Source of the DNA: Aequorivita sp.
Lineage (GTDB): Bacteria > Bacteroidota > Bacteroidia > Flavobacteriales > Flavobacteriaceae
Assembly: GCA_024637015.1 (NCBI GenBank)
Contig: JAGXGE010000026.1
Coordinates: 1 to 64,000 of the forward strand
Length of the DNA stretch: 64,000 nt
Reading direction: 5' to 3'
The notes beneath the pieces were generated by a model, which had not been told where the DNA came from, made no database searches, and was given only the letters and a program-made list of their open reading frames with translations. Of the stretch, positions 61,085-64,000 are shown piece after piece (positions within the stretch are counted from its first letter, which is position 1; each line of letters begins with the position of its first letter). The position numbers were made by a program, and so were the translations under genes.

Positions 61085-61528
61085 ATGAAAGTAACACTTA
61101 ACAGGTTAAATAACGCCTATCATTTTGAAGCTAAAGGAGCTTCAGGAATTTCCGTTTTCATAGACAGTAAAACTGACGAACCTACTTCGACAGGCTCAGC
61201 ACAGCGCTCAAAAGGAGCAAGTCCAATGGAGCTATTGTTGATGGGTGTTGGTGGCTGTAGCGCCATAGATGTTGTTATGATTTTGAAAAAACAAAGGCAG
61301 GAAATCACTTCCTATAAAATGGAAGTGGAGGGGCAGCGAAAGGAAGTACGCGATGCTAAACCTTTTGAGGCAATCCACGTGACACTATACTTGGAAGGTA
61401 AAATTGATGAAGCAAAGGCAATTCGAGCCGCTGAATTAAGTTTTGAAAAATATTGTTCCGTTTCCATCACCTTGGAAGCTTCGGTAAAAATCACATACAG
61501 TATTGTTCTCAATGGAAAAACGCTGTAA
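61085..61528 (+). CDS. OsmC family protein
   Basis: A 147-residue OsmC/Ohr-fold protein. The family blocks SPMELLLMGVGGCSAIDVVMIL (first Cys) and ELSFEKYCSVSITLE (second Cys) are present, giving the redox Cys pair. Control by a SAM riboswitch and the metH neighbour suggest a role in sulfur or methionine metabolism rather than peroxide defence; that is inference. A dispersed palindrome (61185-61199) adds residues PTSTGSAQR in a loop without breaking the frame. Confidence 0.9.
   Translation: MKVTLNRLNNAYHFEAKGASGISVFIDSKTDEPTSTGSAQRSKGASPMELLLMGVGGCSAIDVVMILKKQRQEITSYKMEVEGQRKEVRDAKPFEAIHVTLYLEGKIDEAKAIRAAELSFEKYCSVSITLEASVKITYSIVLNGKTL
61185..61199. repeat. Palindrome inserted in frame inside the OsmC gene
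   Basis: CTTCGACAGGCTCAG is the inverted form of the family at 233-251 and 44585-44601 (one base different in the core). Confidence 0.8.
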
Positions 61529-61587
61529 ATTTTTGAAGTACCAATTTTATAGTGTTTCTTTGTACTAGTTCATATTCATAATTAAAA

Positions 61588-61689
61588 GTTATCAAGAAAG
61601 GCCGAGGGATTAGACCCTTTGACGCCTTAGCAACCCTTTCGCCAGAATGAAGGTGCTACATTCTATCCGCCGTAGGCGGAATAGATAAC
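61588..61689 (+). promoter_or_regulatory. SAM-I riboswitch before metH, with a palindromic P4
   Basis: The core is nearly identical to the switch at 60841-60952 (P1 GTTATC 61588-61593 with GATAAC 61684-61689). The last hairpin is replaced by a perfect TCCGCC-GTA-GGCGGA palindrome (61666-61680), which the first switch lacks at this point. Confidence 0.92.
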
Positions 61690-61779
61690 AACAAACAGGT
61701 TTTTCCTTCACCTTTTCTTGATATAATTTTAATTTCCATTGTTCATGGGAGTATCGAATTATATATTATAATTCCGCTC

Positions 61780-61803
61780 CCACCCTTTGAAGGGAGGGAT
61801 GTT
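61780..61803. repeat. Degenerate CCCTTTGAAGGG palindrome before metH
   Basis: CCCACCCTTTGAAGGGAGGG resembles the copies at 12272 and 26512 and lies 14 nt before the metH start. Confidence 0.6.
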
Positions 61804-61817
61804 TTTAAAATCAAGAA

Positions 61818-62831
61818 ATGAATACAATTCAAAAATCATTAAAAGAAAGAATCCTAATTTTGGACGGTGCAATGGGCACGATGCTGCAGCGTTATAAATT
61901 TTCGGAAGAAGATTTTCGTGGCGAGCGGTTTAAGGATTTTCATAAATCGGTAAAAGGCAACAACGACTTGCTTTCAATTACACAACCACAAGCAATTGCA
62001 GAAATTCATTCTAAATATTTCGCGGCAGGAGCGGATATTGTTGAAACCAATACCTTTTCCAGTACCACCATTGCAATGGCAGATTACGATATGCAAGATT
62101 TGGTTTATGAATTGAATTTCGAATCAGCCAAAATCGCGAAAAAGGTTGCTGAAGAATTCACAAAAAAAGAACCAAGCAAACCACGATTTGTTGCTGGAGC
62201 AATGGGCCCAACCAATAAAACAGCGAGTATGAGTCCCGATGTGAACGACCCCGGTTTTCGCGCCATTTCTTTTGAAGAATTGCGAGTTGCATACAGGCAA
62301 CAAGCTGAAGCCTTGATTGACGGTGGTGTGGATCTTCTTTTGGTCGAAACTATTTTTGACACTTTGAATGCCAAAGCAGCTCTTTTCGCAATTGATGAAA
62401 TTAAGGAAGAACGAAATCTCGATATTCCAATAATGATTAGCGGGACAATTACCGATGCTTCAGGCAGAACACTTTCAGGCCAAACGGCAGAAGCTTTTTT
62501 GATTTCAATTTCGCATATTCCACTGTTGAGTGTTGGTTTCAATTGCGCTTTGGGCGCCAAACAACTCACGCCTCATTTGGAAGTGATTGCAAACCGCACC
62601 AATCTTGCCGTGAGTGCCTATCCAAATGCAGGTTTACCAAACGCCTTTGGCGAATATGATGAAAGTCCGGAGCAAATGGCTTCACAGATTCGTGAATATT
62701 TGGACAAGCAGCTGGTAAATATAATCGGTGGCTGTTGTGGAACTACACCTGAACACATAAAAGCCATTGCCAAAATCGCTTCTCAATATAAACCCCGACC
62801 TTTTTTTCAAACTGAAAATATTTCAATATGA
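61818..62831 (+). CDS. metH: Homocysteine S-methyltransferase domain (N-terminal half of split MetH)
   Basis: A 337-residue homocysteine-binding module. Hallmarks are [15 protein letters not shown] at the N-terminus, GAMGPTNKT, and the zinc Cys pair in [13 protein letters not shown]; a further Cys is in VGFNCALGA. In many Bacteroidota MetH is split, and the pterin, cobalamin and activation modules would be a separate gene, expected downstream but not seen before the window ends. It is under a SAM-I riboswitch. Its TGA overlaps the ATG of the next gene. Confidence 0.92.
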   Translation: MNTIQKSLKERILILDGAMGTMLQRYKFSEEDFRGERFKDFHKSVKGNNDLLSITQPQAIAEIHSKYFAAGADIVETNTFSSTTIAMADYDMQDLVYELNFESAKIAKKVAEEFTKKEPSKPRFVAGAMGPTNKTASMSPDVNDPGFRAISFEELRVAYRQQAEALIDGGVDLLLVETIFDTLNAKAALFAIDEIKEERNLDIPIMISGTITDASGRTLSGQTAEAFLISISHIPLLSVGFNCALGAKQLTPHLEVIANRTNLAVSAYPNAGLPNAFGEYDESPEQMASQIREYLDKQLVNIIGGCCGTTPEHIKAIAKIASQYKPRPFFQTENISI

Positions 62832-63769
62832 TTCCCACAAAACAAGAAGTTGAAGAAGCTTGCGAACGTGTAAAACCATTTGTTCACAACACGCCGGTGC
62901 TGAAATCTTCCTATTTAAACGAACTTTCTGGCGCCGAAGTTTTCTTCAAATGCGAGAATTTTCAAAAGATGGGGGCTTTCAAAATGCGAGGCGCTACCAA
63001 CGCAATTCTTCAACTTTCCGAAGCACAGAAACAAGCTGGTGTTGTAACACATTCTTCTGGAAATTTTGCCCAAGCCCTTTCATTGGCAGCTAAAAATCTT
63101 GGAGTGAAAGCATTTATAGTGATGCCCGAAAATGCTCCACAAGTAAAAAAAGAAGCAGTAAAAGGCTACGGTGGAATCATTACAGAGTCAGAGTCAACGC
63201 CAATTGCCCGTGAAACCGAAGCGAGCAGAATTCAAAAAGAAATAGGTGCCACGTTTATCCATCCTTCAAACGATAAAAATGTGATTCTTGGGAACGCAAC
63301 GGCAGCTGCGGAATTGCTTCAATCGCACCCCGATTTGGATTATATTTTCGCACCAGTTGGCGGTGGCGGATTGATTGCTGGGACTTCGCTTTCGGTAAAA
63401 TATTTCGGTATTGATTGCAAAACAATCGGTGGCGAACCTTTTGAGGTTGATGATGCTTATAGAAGTCTTCAATCTGGAAAAATTGAGTTCAATAAAACCA
63501 CAAACACCATTGCTGACGGATTGAAAACGTTTCTTGGGGATGTCAATTTTCCAATCATAAAGGAATTGGTTTCAGAAATTATAATAGTTGAAGAAACCGA
63601 AATCATTTCAGCAATGAAACTGATTTGGGAGCGGATGAAAATAATTGTAGAGCCTAGCAGTGCGGTTGCACTTGCAGCTTTACTTCGCGAAAAAGAACGA
63701 TTTAAAAATAAAAAAATTGGAATCATCATTTCCGGCGGAAATGTGGATTTAAGGAATTTACCTTTTTAG
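62828..63769 (+). CDS. PLP-dependent threonine/serine ammonia-lyase or racemase
   Basis: A 313-residue fold-type II PLP enzyme. The PLP Lys is in GAFKMRGATNAI (near residue 52), the phosphate-binding loop is VGGGGLIAG (near 178), and SSGNFAQALSLAA (near 76) is the Asn-containing loop. Without a C-terminal ACT regulatory domain it is like catabolic threonine dehydratases or serine racemases. The ATGA overlap with metH suggests coupled translation and SAM-dependent control, an unusual pairing. The exact substrate is unclear. Confidence 0.88.
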   Translation: MIPTKQEVEEACERVKPFVHNTPVLKSSYLNELSGAEVFFKCENFQKMGAFKMRGATNAILQLSEAQKQAGVVTHSSGNFAQALSLAAKNLGVKAFIVMPENAPQVKKEAVKGYGGIITESESTPIARETEASRIQKEIGATFIHPSNDKNVILGNATAAAELLQSHPDLDYIFAPVGGGGLIAGTSLSVKYFGIDCKTIGGEPFEVDDAYRSLQSGKIEFNKTTNTIADGLKTFLGDVNFPIIKELVSEIIIVEETEIISAMKLIWERMKIIVEPSSAVALAALLREKERFKNKKIGIIISGGNVDLRNLPF

Positions 63770-63804
63770 TTGATGGTTGATGGTTGTTAGAATTTTAATG
63801 AATT
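63768..63804 (+). repeat. Heptad arm before the third four-helix-bundle gene
   Basis: 7-nt units (AGTTGAT, GGTTGAT, GGTTGTT) begin inside the stop codon of the PLP enzyme and run almost to the next ATG. Positions 63768-63790 are the exact reverse complement of 44609-44631 in the GSCFA gene. Confidence 0.85.
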
Positions 63805-64000
63805 ATGGAATATAGAGATTTGGATGTTTGGAAGTTTTCTAGAGAACTTGTTAATTCTGTTTATAAGTTGACAAAAAGTTTTCCAAAAGAAGAATTATAT
63901 GGATTGACCAATCAAATAAGAAGATGCGCGGTTTCAATTCCTTCAAATATTGCGGAAGGTTGCGGAAGAAGAACGTCAAAAGATACAATCCAATTTTTAT
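63805..64000 (+). CDS. Four-helix-bundle protein, 23S rRNA IVP-like (partial)
   Basis: The first 65 residues are in the window and the gene runs off the end. It has the same core as the protein at 13329-13682: YRDLDVWKFSRELVNSVY, FPKEELYGLTNQIRRCAVSI and PSNIAEGCGRR. It begins at an ATG directly after a heptad arm, in the same direction as the metH unit. Function unknown; it is the third such gene in 64 kb and the second with the full core. Confidence 0.9.
   Translation, partial: MEYRDLDVWKFSRELVNSVYKLTKSFPKEELYGLTNQIRRCAVSIPSNIAEGCGRRTSKDTIQFL

Noticed and set aside
62105-62569. A 154-codon antisense frame within the metH gene
   Set aside because: Same reason: the sense strand encodes a clear homocysteine methyltransferase and the antisense product resembles nothing known.

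Overview
The window looks like a chromosomal segment of a member of the Flavobacteriaceae (Bacteroidota). The reasons are low GC content; a type IX secretion sorting domain; GLPGLI, GSCFA, DUF4230 and DUF4136 proteins; lipoproteins with a Lys/Asp-rich stretch after the lipidated Cys; a split metH; an aromatic amino acid hydroxylase of about 590 residues; promoters of the TTG / TAnnTTTG type; and many small dispersed palindromes. I saw no rRNA, tRNA, prophage, CRISPR array or complete insertion sequence. The genus cannot be fixed from the sequence alone.

Layout. 1-10.5 kb: a heptamer repeat array, then envelope and housekeeping genes (MgtC/DUF4010 membrane protein, lipocalin-like lipoprotein, deoxynucleoside kinase, GLPGLI protein, a large TonB-receptor-like barrel, DUF4230, rhodanese) and an aromatic amino acid hydroxylase. 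10.5-28.6 kb: a phenylacetyl-CoA catabolic cluster on the + strand: TetR regulator, paaE, paaA, a four-helix-bundle gene, paaB, paaC, paaD, paaG, paaH, paaI, a zinc metallopeptidase, a second four-helix-bundle gene, paaJ, paaZ (with an extra C-terminal domain), a GIY-YIG gene, a paaF-like hydratase, paaY, and a 2-oxo acid dehydrogenase E2 and fused E1. No phenylacetate-CoA ligase (paaK) is present. A 17-bp palindrome overlaps the predicted paaE promoter and is the likely TetR operator. 28.7-44.9 kb: a T9SS-secreted protein, an outer-membrane barrel, DUF4136, urocanase, DUF5522, Era, Der, three TPM-domain proteins with LemA, MerR and M23 genes, alanyl-tRNA synthetase and a GSCFA protein. 45-53 kb: a lipoprotein, a PQQ-type propeller, membrane proteins, a TPR histidine kinase with a LuxR-type regulator, and an M28 peptidase. 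Four of these transcription units carry the same 18-bp palindromic box at a fixed distance from a -7-like box. 53.8-55.2 kb: metK behind a probable SAM-II riboswitch. 55.3-60.6 kb: a 1486-residue CheB/CheR/PAS/histidine kinase with two receiver proteins. 60.8-64 kb: two SAM-I riboswitches preceding an OsmC gene and a metH N-terminal half, then a PLP-dependent deaminase and a third four-helix-bundle gene cut by the window end.

The most unusual feature is structural. Many operon spacers, above all those between paa genes, are filled by imperfect inverted repeats whose arms are built from degenerate 7-nt units. The three four-helix-bundle (23S rRNA IVP-like) genes sit inside or directly behind such arms. 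This resembles the known rRNA intervening sequences (a stem with an S23-like reading frame in the loop), but placed in protein operons. Separate short palindromes have been inserted in frame into paaH, the GSCFA gene and the OsmC gene, and into loops of two SAM riboswitches.
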